Positions 13,354 to 21,558 of a DNA stretch of 36,154 bases are shown piece by piece. Below the pieces are notes generated by a model. It did no database searches, was not told the DNA's origin, and was given only the letters and a program-made list of their open reading frames with translations. Position numbers and translations under genes: made by a program. This stretch comes from a virus: the IMG/VR virus record IMGVR_UViG_3300042945_003195, positions 1-36,154 of that record; one strand, given 5' to 3'. Each line of letters starts with the position of its first letter. Positions within the stretch are counted from its first letter, which is position 1.

Positions 13354-14892
13354 TCAATATCCTATATCGTCTGCTGTTATTGGTGATAAATCGGCTTTTC
13401 CTGATAGCTCTCCTGTTATATTTTCTTGATAATCACCTTCGAATATTGGTTCTATTTCCGTAAAGGACAGACCTAATGTAACCGATACTGGCTGTCCATC
13501 TTCATATGCTGCCCATTGTCCATCTGGAGCATAACTTACAGAACAGTTTGTTAATGCACATAATTTGAATTTATTTAATCCAGGAATTGATGAATTTCCC
13601 ATTTTATATTCAAGTTTGAATACGTTCGGAGTACCCAAAAGTGCTGCAGATGTTCCAGCACTTGCCCCAGAATTGAGCTTTCGTGCTGCCATTCCTTGCT
13701 TAAAAACTCTTATAATTTTTCTTACTGTTTTTGCTTCATTTTCACTTCTTGGGGATAGTCTCCATCCAAAACTAAATTCTCTTAATGTTGGACCTTGGAA
13801 TAATAATTCTAAGTTTGAGTTTGGAACGACACCAAGACCTCTTGCCAAAATTGTTTCAGGAGGAACATCAAACTGTCCTGCTTTTAGTATTAAACTTCCT
13901 AATGCCGATTCCAATTGGGCTTTGATTGCTGGATCATTTAAATCAGCATCTTTTACTGTTGCAGCCAATAATGCGAGAGGAGTTGGATTAAAACCAGTTA
14001 ATGCTTGCATACCTTGTCCTGCTGCAGCACCAAGCCCTGATAATGCAAGATTTCCCATTACTTGTGCTGTTGCTGCAGCAGTAAGATTATTCATTGTATC
14101 TGCACCCCACGCAACACTATTATTATCTGCTACATTATTTGGAATTGGTAGAATTACCGTTCCCAAAAATTCTTTTGTTGCGCTAGTTTTTGTTAGTCCA
14201 GATAGAATGTTTCCAGGATTTCCTCCAAGTAATTCTGATCCAGAAGGTGATTTATAATTGTATTCTGTTATATGTAGTGTATCTTGTTGTGTTGTTATTA
14301 AATCTGTTGGGTATATCAATAATTTTTCCGACCCACTTCCATACTTATTTTTTTCATTTGCGGAAGTGCTTAATCCAGGTATCGTAGAAAGTCCACCAAA
14401 TAAAGAACTGACTGTACTACTACCATTAGTAGATGTACTAGTACTACCAGAAGCTCCTGATGGTGTTCCTAAAGTAGACGCAGCTGGTAAATTAGTCTGA
14501 GATTGCCTATTGGTGGATGTTGTAGGAGTTCCAACTACATCAAAAGTTTGATTTCCAAGAAATGATGGTTTAATTGCTCCTTTGGTAGATCCTCCAACAA
14601 TTTGATAGGTTTTATTTAAATTGGATTTTACATCTAAAAATAATTCATTTAATTTTTGTTCACCAAATGTATCTATTGCTGCTTGCGTGAATGCACCATT
14701 AGAAAATATATAATCGCACTGTGAATTTTTTGATGGTTTTGTAATATTTCCTCCTGTTCCAACTTGTCTTACTACATAACTTTCCCCTGTATCTGGATCA
14801 TATACTAAATTATAATCATATGCTAAGCATGGGGCATTTGGCAGCCTAGAATCTGTGGTTAATATATTTTCTTTTACTGTTAATTCTGCCAT
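13354..14892 (-). CDS. 48: Baseplate tail-tube cap protein, T4 gp48-like
   Basis: 512 residues. The C-terminal half has the tube-like domain typical of gp48 in T4-like phages, seen in NSNLELLFQGPTLREFSFGW, RLSPRSENEAKTVRKIIRVFK and a final YAPDGQWAAYEDGQPVSVTL. A Ser/Thr/Gly-rich low-complexity linker (about 125-180) and an Ala-rich helical segment (about 270-300) lie in the middle. gp48 sits on the hub at the base of the tube. The protein is longer than T4 gp48 (364 aa), mainly from these inserts. Confidence 0.83.
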   Translation of the reverse strand: MAELTVKENILTTDSRLPNAPCLAYDYNLVYDPDTGESYVVRQVGTGGNITKPSKNSQCDYIFSNGAFTQAAIDTFGEQKLNELFLDVKSNLNKTYQIVGGSTKGAIKPSFLGNQTFDVVGTPTTSTNRQSQTNLPAASTLGTPSGASGSTSTSTNGSSTVSSLFGGLSTIPGLSTSANEKNKYGSGSEKLLIYPTDLITTQQDTLHITEYNYKSPSGSELLGGNPGNILSGLTKTSATKEFLGTVILPIPNNVADNNSVAWGADTMNNLTAAATAQVMGNLALSGLGAAAGQGMQALTGFNPTPLALLAATVKDADLNDPAIKAQLESALGSLILKAGQFDVPPETILARGLGVVPNSNLELLFQGPTLREFSFGWRLSPRSENEAKTVRKIIRVFKQGMAARKLNSGASAGTSAALLGTPNVFKLEYKMGNSSIPGLNKFKLCALTNCSVSYAPDGQWAAYEDGQPVSVTLGLSFTEIEPIFEGDYQENITGELSGKADLSPITADDIGY

Positions 14893-15389
14893 TATGGTGC
14901 GTCCCAGACTTTATATTTGGATACTGGTTGTCCTTTCTTATCTACAAATTTCTCTGTTGGCAATAACGAAACTCCAACCCAATCATTTTTAGGGACTTTA
15001 AACATTTCAGTCATTACACCAGAAAAAAGATATTTGTGTAATGTCTTTTTCGGTGCATTAGAAATACCTGATTTATTTATTAGAGATTTTGCTACTCCAC
15101 CCCTGTATTGTGGATTTAAGTAATGTAGATTTGCTCCTATAAAACTTCCTTCTCTTGGATTTACTTCAATTATATAGGATAGTGGATGTTGATCCCACCA
15201 TTCATATTTTTGAGGATATTTTGCAGAATATAAGAAAAATACTAAATCACCAGGAACTATGAAATTAGTATCTAATTCACTAATATTTTTATATTGATAA
15301 TTTCTAAGCTCATTCATTAATTGATTTGTCCACCAATTAGATCCAAAAAATCGTTTTCCTGCTTTTTTTCTTATTTCTTCTGAGATCAT
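14892..15389 (-). CDS. Conserved structural-block protein of unknown role (165 aa)
   Basis: Motifs include PGDLVFFLYSAKYPQK, WWDQHPLSYIIEVNP, IGANLHYLNPQYRGG and a C-terminal WVGVSLLPTEKFV. A pattern of PGDLVFF...PLSYII...GANLHYLNP recurs in T4-like phages of several hosts, next to packaging or head-completion genes. I cannot assign it safely to T4 gp2, gp3 or another numbered protein; length and sequence do not suit gp2. It overlaps gp4 by 4 bases and gp48 by 1. Confidence 0.65.
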   Translation of the reverse strand: MISEEIRKKAGKRFFGSNWWTNQLMNELRNYQYKNISELDTNFIVPGDLVFFLYSAKYPQKYEWWDQHPLSYIIEVNPREGSFIGANLHYLNPQYRGGVAKSLINKSGISNAPKKTLHKYLFSGVMTEMFKVPKNDWVGVSLLPTEKFVDKKGQPVSKYKVWDAP

Positions 15390-15853
15390 TTTACTGGTAT
15401 TCCTAATTCTTTTTCTGTTAGTATTCTAAATTCCCACTTTCTATCTGCACAAAATTCTTTTGCTGCTTTCCATTTTGCTTGATTTATTGCCCATGTCTTT
15501 ACTTTATATGCCCAAGATTTGGTTTTTCTTTTGGGGTTTTGTTCTGGCATATTTAAATCTTTTTGTGGTTTTATTTCAACTACTAAAGTTCTACCAACAC
15601 CATTTTTGTCTTTATATTTAACAAAAAAATCAGGAAAATAACGATGAACTTTATTATCTATTGGTGAAATATACGGTATAAAAAATTCTTCAGATCTCCA
15701 TTCGTTCACACTTTCAGTAAGATCACAATATTGCATAAATTTTAATTCATATGATGATCTATATACTATATTTGTTGGATCACCTTTATACTTTTCTGGT
15801 TTTGATGGTCTAAATTTTCCTTGTCTATATCCAGAATCGTCTTTATGTGGCAT
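15386..15853 (-). CDS. 4: Head completion nuclease, T4 gp4-like
   Basis: 155 residues, the same size as T4 gp4 (150). Matches include KYKGDPTNIVYRSSYELKF near the start and EFRILTEKELG at the end. The PD-(D/E)XK-type active site is visible as E36, D75 in RYFPDF, and E93-x-K95 in VVEIKP. gp4 (also called gp50/65) completes filled heads before tail attachment. First gene of the minus-strand block, driven by the late motif at 15881-15888. Confidence 0.9.
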   Translation of the reverse strand: MPHKDDSGYRQGKFRPSKPEKYKGDPTNIVYRSSYELKFMQYCDLTESVNEWRSEEFFIPYISPIDNKVHRYFPDFFVKYKDKNGVGRTLVVEIKPQKDLNMPEQNPKRKTKSWAYKVKTWAINQAKWKAAKEFCADRKWEFRILTEKELGIPVK

Positions 15854-15880
15854 ACATAGTATAGATAATATCTTAAAAAA

Positions 15881-15888
15881 TATTTATT
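15881..15888 (-). promoter_or_regulatory. Late promoter motif for the minus-strand baseplate block
   Basis: The minus strand reads AATAAATA, 28 bases before the gp4 start, within a 37-base divergent spacer. No equally good NATAAATA faces the plus-strand gene at 15891. Confidence 0.5.
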
Positions 15889-15890
15889 CT

Positions 15891-16664
15891 ATGGCAGATC
15901 AACCAAGTGGACTTCCTAATATAGGACCGCTTTATACAACAATTACAACACCTAATGGTCTTCCTGGAAATGGTGTTAATAATCTTAGAGGTGCCAGAGA
16001 TATTTTTGGAAATTTATCAGTCTCAAGTCAATTTAAAGTATCTCTACATTTGAATAATTCTCAAGGTGAAGATTCAAATCTTTTGGGGTGGCTTGCTAGT
16101 GCTGGATTGACTTTAGATCCTACTTCAAATACATATTACGATTTTTTCTGTGCTGAAGCTGCTCTACCTGGTGCTACATTTGATATGGCAGAGGAAGTTG
16201 GAAGTCGTCAAGGAGTAATAGAAAGATTTCCAACAAGAAGAATATATCCAGATTTTACTATGACATTTTATGTTGATAATGATTATAGAATACTTAGATT
16301 ATTTGAAGAGTGGATGAATTATATTAATCCAGTTTACGATGATAGTGGACTTCTTAATACATCAAGTTCTGGACAAGGAAATGCCAAAGGTTCTCAGAAC
16401 TTTTTTAGATTTAGATATCCAGAAAAATATAAGAGAATTATATCAATCACAAAATTTGAAAGGAATTTTAGAGTTGGTCTGAATAAAGTTGGATTTCCTC
16501 CATTATTGACATATAGAATGATCGATGCATTTCCAACTAATATTACTGCGATTCCAGTTTCATACGAAGGAAGCACAATAACAAAAAGTACTATCACTTT
16601 CAATTATACTAGATATGTCACTGAAAAGAGTGGTGGTAATTTAAATTTATTTACGTACTCATAA
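15891..16664 (+). CDS. Tail-tube-fold protein, probably gp54-like tube initiator
   Basis: 257 residues. The tube-fold signature is YPDFTMTFYVDNDYRILRLF, then WMNYINPVYDD, and the C-terminal YRMIDAFPTNITAIPVSYEG leading into a TITFNYTRY strand. This plan is shared by gp19 tail tube and gp54 baseplate-tube initiator proteins. Its position beside gp26/gp51, with gp48 just across the divergent promoter, favours gp54; gp19 would be expected next to the sheath gene, which is absent here. T4 gp54 is longer (320 aa). No clear Shine-Dalgarno precedes the ATG. Confidence 0.65.
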   Translation: MADQPSGLPNIGPLYTTITTPNGLPGNGVNNLRGARDIFGNLSVSSQFKVSLHLNNSQGEDSNLLGWLASAGLTLDPTSNTYYDFFCAEAALPGATFDMAEEVGSRQGVIERFPTRRIYPDFTMTFYVDNDYRILRLFEEWMNYINPVYDDSGLLNTSSSGQGNAKGSQNFFRFRYPEKYKRIISITKFERNFRVGLNKVGFPPLLTYRMIDAFPTNITAIPVSYEGSTITKSTITFNYTRYVTEKSGGNLNLFTYS

Positions 16665-16667
16665 ATA
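16660..16667 (+). promoter_or_regulatory. Late promoter motif overlapping a stop codon, before gp26
   Basis: CATAAATA spans the stop of the preceding gene (16662-16664), 27 bases before the gp26 ATG, with AGGA 6-9 bases upstream of that start. It has the same stop-overlapping arrangement as at 7999-8006. Confidence 0.5.
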
Positions 16668-16693
16668 TTTTCAACTGAATTTTATAGGACATT

Positions 16694-17422
16694 ATGCCAT
16701 TACCAAGTATTTCTACACCAACATATGAGTTGGAATTGCCATCTACAGGAAAAACAATAAAATATAGACCATTTTTAGTAAAAGAGGAAAAGGTTTTAAT
16801 TCTTGCATTAGAAAGTCAGGATACAAAACAAATCACTAATGCAATTAAGCAAGTATTGAAAGAGTGTATTTTAACTAAAGGAATTAAGGTTGAAGAACTC
16901 CCAACTTTTGATATTGAATATGTTTTCCTGAATGTTAGAGGAAAATCTGTTGGTGAAAGTATTGATCTAATTGTTACTTGCTATGATGATGGAGAAACTC
17001 AAGTTCCTGTTACTGTGTATATTGATGAAGTAAAGGTACAAAAAGATCCAGAACATATGAAGGATATTAAACTTGATGACAAGTTAGTTCTAAGAATGAA
17101 ATACCCTTCATTAGAACAATTTATCAAGAATAATTTTGATTTTAGTACTGTTCAGAGTGAGTCAAATATCGAAAAATCTTTTGATATTATTTCTTCCTGC
17201 ATAGAAGCAATATTCAGTAATGATGAGTCTTGGGCTGCATCAGATTGCACTAAAAAAGAATTGATTGAATTTATTGAAAGTATGAATTCATCACAATTTA
17301 AAAAAATAGAGCAATTCTTTGAAACCATGCCAAAACTCTCACATACTATAAAGGTAGTTAATCCAAAAACAAAAGTAGAAAATACTGTGGTATTGGAGGG
17401 TCTAACAAGTTTTTTCGGTTAA
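16694..17422 (+). CDS. 26: Baseplate hub assembly protein, T4 gp26-like
   Basis: 242 residues starting MPLPSISTPTYELELPSTGK and KYRPFLVKEEKVLILALES, the hallmark of the T4 baseplate protein family (gp26). A middle RMKYPSLEQFIKNNFDF and a C-terminal helical part ending EGLTSFFG also fit. T4 gp26 (208 aa) is needed for hub assembly, probably as a chaperone. gp51 follows 2 bases later, the same pairing as in other cyanomyoviruses. Confidence 0.87.
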   Translation: MPLPSISTPTYELELPSTGKTIKYRPFLVKEEKVLILALESQDTKQITNAIKQVLKECILTKGIKVEELPTFDIEYVFLNVRGKSVGESIDLIVTCYDDGETQVPVTVYIDEVKVQKDPEHMKDIKLDDKLVLRMKYPSLEQFIKNNFDFSTVQSESNIEKSFDIISSCIEAIFSNDESWAASDCTKKELIEFIESMNSSQFKKIEQFFETMPKLSHTIKVVNPKTKVENTVVLEGLTSFFG

Positions 17423-17424
17423 TT

Positions 17425-17607
17425 ATGGCTCATATGGAACTTGAGTCATATTTTAAAATTAATTTTGCCCTAATGCAGTTCCATAAATATTCTTTGACGG
17501 AGATTGAAAATATGATGCCCTGGGAAAGGGATATTTACTTAGCACTATTGAGACAGCATATTGAAGACGAAAAACTGAAACAACAGCAAGCAAATGCCAG
17601 CAATTAG
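17425..17607 (+). CDS. 51: Baseplate hub assembly catalyst, gp51-like (60 aa)
   Basis: The short helical protein contains YFKINFALMQFHKYSLTEIE and MMPWERDIYLALLRQHIEDE. The second element, a PW(E/Y)R(D/E)IY motif, is common to phage tail assembly chaperones. In cyanophages the gene after gp26 is usually called gp51. It is much shorter than T4 gp51 (249 aa). An alternative start at 17434 would remove three residues. It overlaps the next gene by 14 bases. Confidence 0.7.
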   Translation: MAHMELESYFKINFALMQFHKYSLTEIENMMPWERDIYLALLRQHIEDEKLKQQQANASN

Positions 17608-19498
17608 TCCTGCTATTAATCCACAAGCAATTGTTGGAAATAGACCAACAAGTACTCAATCTTTTCAGAATTTTATTTCTGGTGGAAGTCCACTTGGTAC
17701 TTCAGTGGTATCAAATGCAGCAAATAAGATTGTTGGTTTTGAAAGGGCAGCAGTAAAACCAGTAATACCAGATATTAATTCAATCGTAAATACAATATCT
17801 TCGAACATTTTAAATCAGGTAGACAATTCAATTCGAAGTGCCACAAATATAATTAATCAAAATACTGATGCTAAGATACAGCAGGTAGAAGGTGGAGTAA
17901 TAAGAGAAGTACAACAGTTAAGAACAGAGACACAAAATAATCAAATAACACAACTACAAACTACAGTAGAAAGAATACAAACACAAACAACAAATATTGT
18001 TGAAAAAATAAGTGAAGATTACAGAAAAAGGGTAGGTGAAATAGATTCAGCAAGACCAAATAATCTCCTTACCAATTTTATACAGTTATATCGAACTGCA
18101 ATTGACTTTATAAAATTCTTTGGTGATAGAAGAAATATTGATACCTTAAGAAGTAATTTAGTTTCACTAAAAGAATCTTTTACCGAAAGTTTTGAGGTAG
18201 CAAAATTAATTAGAAGTACAATTATAAAAATAGTCAATCAGTTATCTAGTCTTCCAACAGCAGGACCTGGAAGTTCTTCTGGATTGAATATAGATGTAAA
18301 TGTTCCAAAATCTGGGATGAAGCAAACTCTTCCCAAAGGTGCTAGAGGAATGAAGGGCAAATTGGGGATGCTTGGATTGGGTCTTGGTGGGTTGGCAGCA
18401 GGAGGAGCAGCAATAAATGCACTTGCAGGATCTAGGAATCAAGTCGAACCAGTACAAACAGAACAATCTATTCCAGGACAAATATTAGATACATTTTCTA
18501 CTCTAATCTCTAGATTTGCTAGTGCAGTTGATGAGATGGTTAAAGGAGGTGAAAGTGCCAAATCTGGTTCGCAGGGAAGTGCGTCATCCAAATCATCGCA
18601 AAAAGGTGGAGGAGGACAAAGAGGTGGAGGTAAATCTCCTGGAAGTGTGAAATCGGGAACTTCTGGAGGAGTTAATGCGGGAGATATAACAGCAGATACT
18701 CCAGAGGAAAAGGCATTTATTGCCACAGTAAGAGAAGCAGAAGGAACTGCTGGATCGCAAGGTTATAATACATTCTTTGGTGGAAGTCAGTACGGTGGAG
18801 ATTTATCAACAAAAACAGTAATGGAAGTTAAACAACTTCAAGAAAAGTTTTTGGCTGAAGGAAAAGGAAGATGGAAGGGAGGAAAGTCGGCAGCTGTTGG
18901 GGCAGGACAATTCTTATACCCAGAACAAATCGTCCGTGCAATGGGGATGGACCCAAATAAAGTTAAGTTCACCCCAGAATTGCAAAACCAAATGATTCTA
19001 TACCTTGCTAAGAAAAAAAGAGGAATTGATGTAAGCAAAGAATTGACTGCTGCTGATTTTAAAATTCTAGGAAAAGAATGGGCAGGATTGAGTGAGTATT
19101 ACGGACAAGGTGGATCTTTAGGTAGAACTGGTAGACTTTATGCCGAGAACCTTAAAGAAGCAAGAGGAAATGTAAAAGCAAAGGAAAGGCCAGGGGTCGG
19201 TGGAGAAGATCTTCCTGAATGGATGTTATCACCACAGAAAAAAGAAGAATTAAAATTGGCAGCCCAGACAGTTTCTCAACCACCACCATCACAAACAGAA
19301 GCACCAAAAATTACTACTCTCCCGTTAGATCTTTCTGGTGGTAATACCGGTGGAGGACAACAGAAACAATCTGGTCCAATTCCAGCACCAACAAGACCTG
19401 GTGCTTCGGGTCCACAGATTCCATATATACCATCCTCAGATCCTGATAATTTCTTAGTTCTTTATTCAAAAATAGTCTATAATATTGTTGACGGATAA
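17594..19498 (+). CDS. Large hub/tail protein with lambda-R-like (GH104) transglycosylase domain
   Basis: 634 residues. Residues 55-220 are helical and probably coiled coil (many Gln, Thr, Ile). At 250-280 lies a glycine-zipper-like hydrophobic stretch (GMLGLGLGGLAAGGAAINAL); 315-360 is Gly/Ser-rich. Residues about 368-525 resemble lambda R endolysin: TVREAEGT (E383 in the place of the catalytic Glu of R), GYNTFFGGSQYGG, AVGAGQF at 434-440 and GKEWAGL at 493-499. That enzyme class cuts peptidoglycan without hydrolysis. The C-terminal tail is Pro/Gly-rich with GGEDLPEWMLSP. Position between gp51 and gp27 suggests a hub or tape-measure protein (T4 gp29 place). It would help the tail open the cell wall at entry. 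Confidence 0.75.
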   Translation: MPAISPAINPQAIVGNRPTSTQSFQNFISGGSPLGTSVVSNAANKIVGFERAAVKPVIPDINSIVNTISSNILNQVDNSIRSATNIINQNTDAKIQQVEGGVIREVQQLRTETQNNQITQLQTTVERIQTQTTNIVEKISEDYRKRVGEIDSARPNNLLTNFIQLYRTAIDFIKFFGDRRNIDTLRSNLVSLKESFTESFEVAKLIRSTIIKIVNQLSSLPTAGPGSSSGLNIDVNVPKSGMKQTLPKGARGMKGKLGMLGLGLGGLAAGGAAINALAGSRNQVEPVQTEQSIPGQILDTFSTLISRFASAVDEMVKGGESAKSGSQGSASSKSSQKGGGGQRGGGKSPGSVKSGTSGGVNAGDITADTPEEKAFIATVREAEGTAGSQGYNTFFGGSQYGGDLSTKTVMEVKQLQEKFLAEGKGRWKGGKSAAVGAGQFLYPEQIVRAMGMDPNKVKFTPELQNQMILYLAKKKRGIDVSKELTAADFKILGKEWAGLSEYYGQGGSLGRTGRLYAENLKEARGNVKAKERPGVGGEDLPEWMLSPQKKEELKLAAQTVSQPPPSQTEAPKITTLPLDLSGGNTGGGQQKQSGPIPAPTRPGASGPQIPYIPSSDPDNFLVLYSKIVYNIVDG

Positions 19499-21558
19499 TG
19501 GCAAAATCACTCTCATCACCACTAATATCTGTAGCAAATAATATTGTCTCTCTAAATTCTAGGTCAAAGAGATCTTTGCCTAGGTTTGTGAATGAGTTTA
19601 AATCATTTTCTTCATTTATTGCTACAGAAAAGGCAGAATTAGATAGACTAAAACTACCAGAGAAAAGAAAGATAAAAGCACTTGCAAATTTAAACATTGC
19701 TAGTAATTTTGGTTCTCCTGGTGGATTATTAAACAGTTTGGCATCCGGTGCAATGGATGTTGCTGGATTTTTGGGAAATATGTTCCCTTCTGGGGGAAAA
19801 TCAGGTAAACCCCAAAAACCAGCAGGTAAACCACCAAAACCAACTGTTAAGGGACCAACATTAAAATTTGGTGGACTACGTTCTATTGGAATTCTGAATG
19901 CAGTTTTTGCTGGACTTGATTTTGCTACTGGTCTTAAGGAAGGAGAATCTGTTGGTAAAGCAGCAGCAGGTGCAGGTGGTAGTTTGGCTGGTGGTTTATT
20001 GGGTGGTGCAATAGGACAGGCACTTATTCCAATTCCTGGACTTGGATTTGTTATTGGAAGTGCTGTTGGTGGAATGGCAGGTGGATGGTTGGGTGATAGA
20101 GCATATGAAACTGGAGAAAAGACATTCGCACAGAAACAAGAAGAAAAAATAAAAACACAAGAAGCAAAACAAAAAGCAGAAGCATCAAAAGGTTCTTATG
20201 ATGGATTAACTGAAGGTTTTGAGGATGCAATTAAAAAATTTGAAAAGTTCGTCCATGGTTCATTTGCATCAATGGTAAATGCTGCTGCAGCAGCATCTGG
20301 TCAAGAGGGAATGCCTTTAGAATATGGAGAACAAATGCCAGAAATTTCAGGAACCGAAGGCACTGGAGAATATCAAGATGTGACTGCAACAGGGGGAAAA
20401 CTCCCAAGTAAATCAATTATTACAAGTAGTTATGGTTGGAGATGGGGAAGACAACATTACGGAACCGATTATGGTGAACCAACTGGAACTCCAATTAGTG
20501 TAATTCAACCAGGAAAGGTAAAGTATGCTGGATGGTCTGATGGTGGTGGAAATTTTGTTGAAATAAATCACACAGATGGTTCAATGACTAGATATCTACA
20601 CTTAAATAAACCTGCAAATGTAAAAACGGGTCAAGCAATTGAACCAGGAACAGTTATTGGTTATGTTGGTAGCACTGGAAGGTCAACTGGCCCCCATTTA
20701 CACTTTGAGTATGCACCACCAGGAAAAGGATCAATTGATTCCGCACCTTATGCAGACAAATACTTTAGATTTGGTGGAAATGTTAAGGTAAAACCAAAAG
20801 CATCTGCTTCTGGTAAAACTGGGGCAGAAGGAACAACTGCAGTTCTTATGGCAGGTACTAATGATACCGATGCAAATAAAGCAGCAGAAAATATCAAAAG
20901 ATCAATAAAAGACTTACAGGCAAAGGGATATAAAGTAGTTGTTGTTCCTCCATCACAACAGCAAGGAAGTCCTTATGCAACTATTGGAGCAGCAATAGAA
21001 AAGGCATCAAAAGAAATGGGTGCCACCGTAGATAAGAAAACATATAAAGGTCAGGGAGATCAAAATCCATTCGCACATTTAGATAAACAATCAGTCCAGT
21101 CATTGAAGCAAAGTTATCCTGGTGCTAAATTCATTGGTGATAGCAACGCAGAAAACTTCCAAGGTTCTATGAACTATAGAGGACAGGATAGCAATTATAT
21201 TATGCAGCAAATATCAAAGATGCAAAATGCAAAACCAGTAGTTCCCTTAGGAGGAGAAGATCTTGATATTTTTTCGATGACTCCAGAGCAAAGATCACAA
21301 TTTGAGGCATATATCAATCCAGCCCCATCACTGAAACCACCAGATGTAAATACATATCCATCATATAATAAACAAGGACAGAGTTCAGTTGTCCTTATGC
21401 CAATAGCACTTCCAACTTCTGGAGAGGGTGGAAGTGCTCCGGTTATTATTTCTGGAGGTGGAGGAACACAAATAATTAAATCTCCGGGACCATCATCAGG
21501 TGAAGTGGTAAATAGTTTAATGAAAACAATGCTTTTAACTAATTTATCTGGGTCATAA
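19498..21558 (+). CDS. Large hub/tail protein with M23 endopeptidase and SGNH-like motifs
   Basis: 686 residues. Residues 120-205 are Gly-rich and hydrophobic (LGGAIGQALIPIPGLGFVIG), as in membrane-contacting tape-measure proteins. Residues about 300-425 form an M23 (LytM-type) zinc endopeptidase: H320 and D324 in QHYGTDYG, H368 in RYLHL, H400 and H402 in GPHLHFE; all metal and catalytic residues are present. Residues about 446-580 show SGNH-hydrolase motifs in permuted order: GTND (453-456), VVVPP, H527, then IGDSN (546-550). The C-terminus carries GGEDLDIFSMTPEQ, similar to the preceding protein. It would cut peptide cross-links at cell entry. Coupled to both neighbours by TAATG. Confidence 0.82.
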   Translation: MAKSLSSPLISVANNIVSLNSRSKRSLPRFVNEFKSFSSFIATEKAELDRLKLPEKRKIKALANLNIASNFGSPGGLLNSLASGAMDVAGFLGNMFPSGGKSGKPQKPAGKPPKPTVKGPTLKFGGLRSIGILNAVFAGLDFATGLKEGESVGKAAAGAGGSLAGGLLGGAIGQALIPIPGLGFVIGSAVGGMAGGWLGDRAYETGEKTFAQKQEEKIKTQEAKQKAEASKGSYDGLTEGFEDAIKKFEKFVHGSFASMVNAAAAASGQEGMPLEYGEQMPEISGTEGTGEYQDVTATGGKLPSKSIITSSYGWRWGRQHYGTDYGEPTGTPISVIQPGKVKYAGWSDGGGNFVEINHTDGSMTRYLHLNKPANVKTGQAIEPGTVIGYVGSTGRSTGPHLHFEYAPPGKGSIDSAPYADKYFRFGGNVKVKPKASASGKTGAEGTTAVLMAGTNDTDANKAAENIKRSIKDLQAKGYKVVVVPPSQQQGSPYATIGAAIEKASKEMGATVDKKTYKGQGDQNPFAHLDKQSVQSLKQSYPGAKFIGDSNAENFQGSMNYRGQDSNYIMQQISKMQNAKPVVPLGGEDLDIFSMTPEQRSQFEAYINPAPSLKPPDVNTYPSYNKQGQSSVVLMPIALPTSGEGGSAPVIISGGGGTQIIKSPGPSSGEVVNSLMKTMLLTNLSGS

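Noticed and set aside
13565-14257. 230-codon plus-strand ORF opposite gp48
   Set aside because: Antisense shadow of a gene with clear gp48 motifs; no start signals and no protein-like motif.
14892-15389. Naming this protein gp2 (DNA end protector) from its place near gp4
   Set aside because: It is far shorter than T4 gp2 and the motifs do not let me confirm it, so it is left unnamed.
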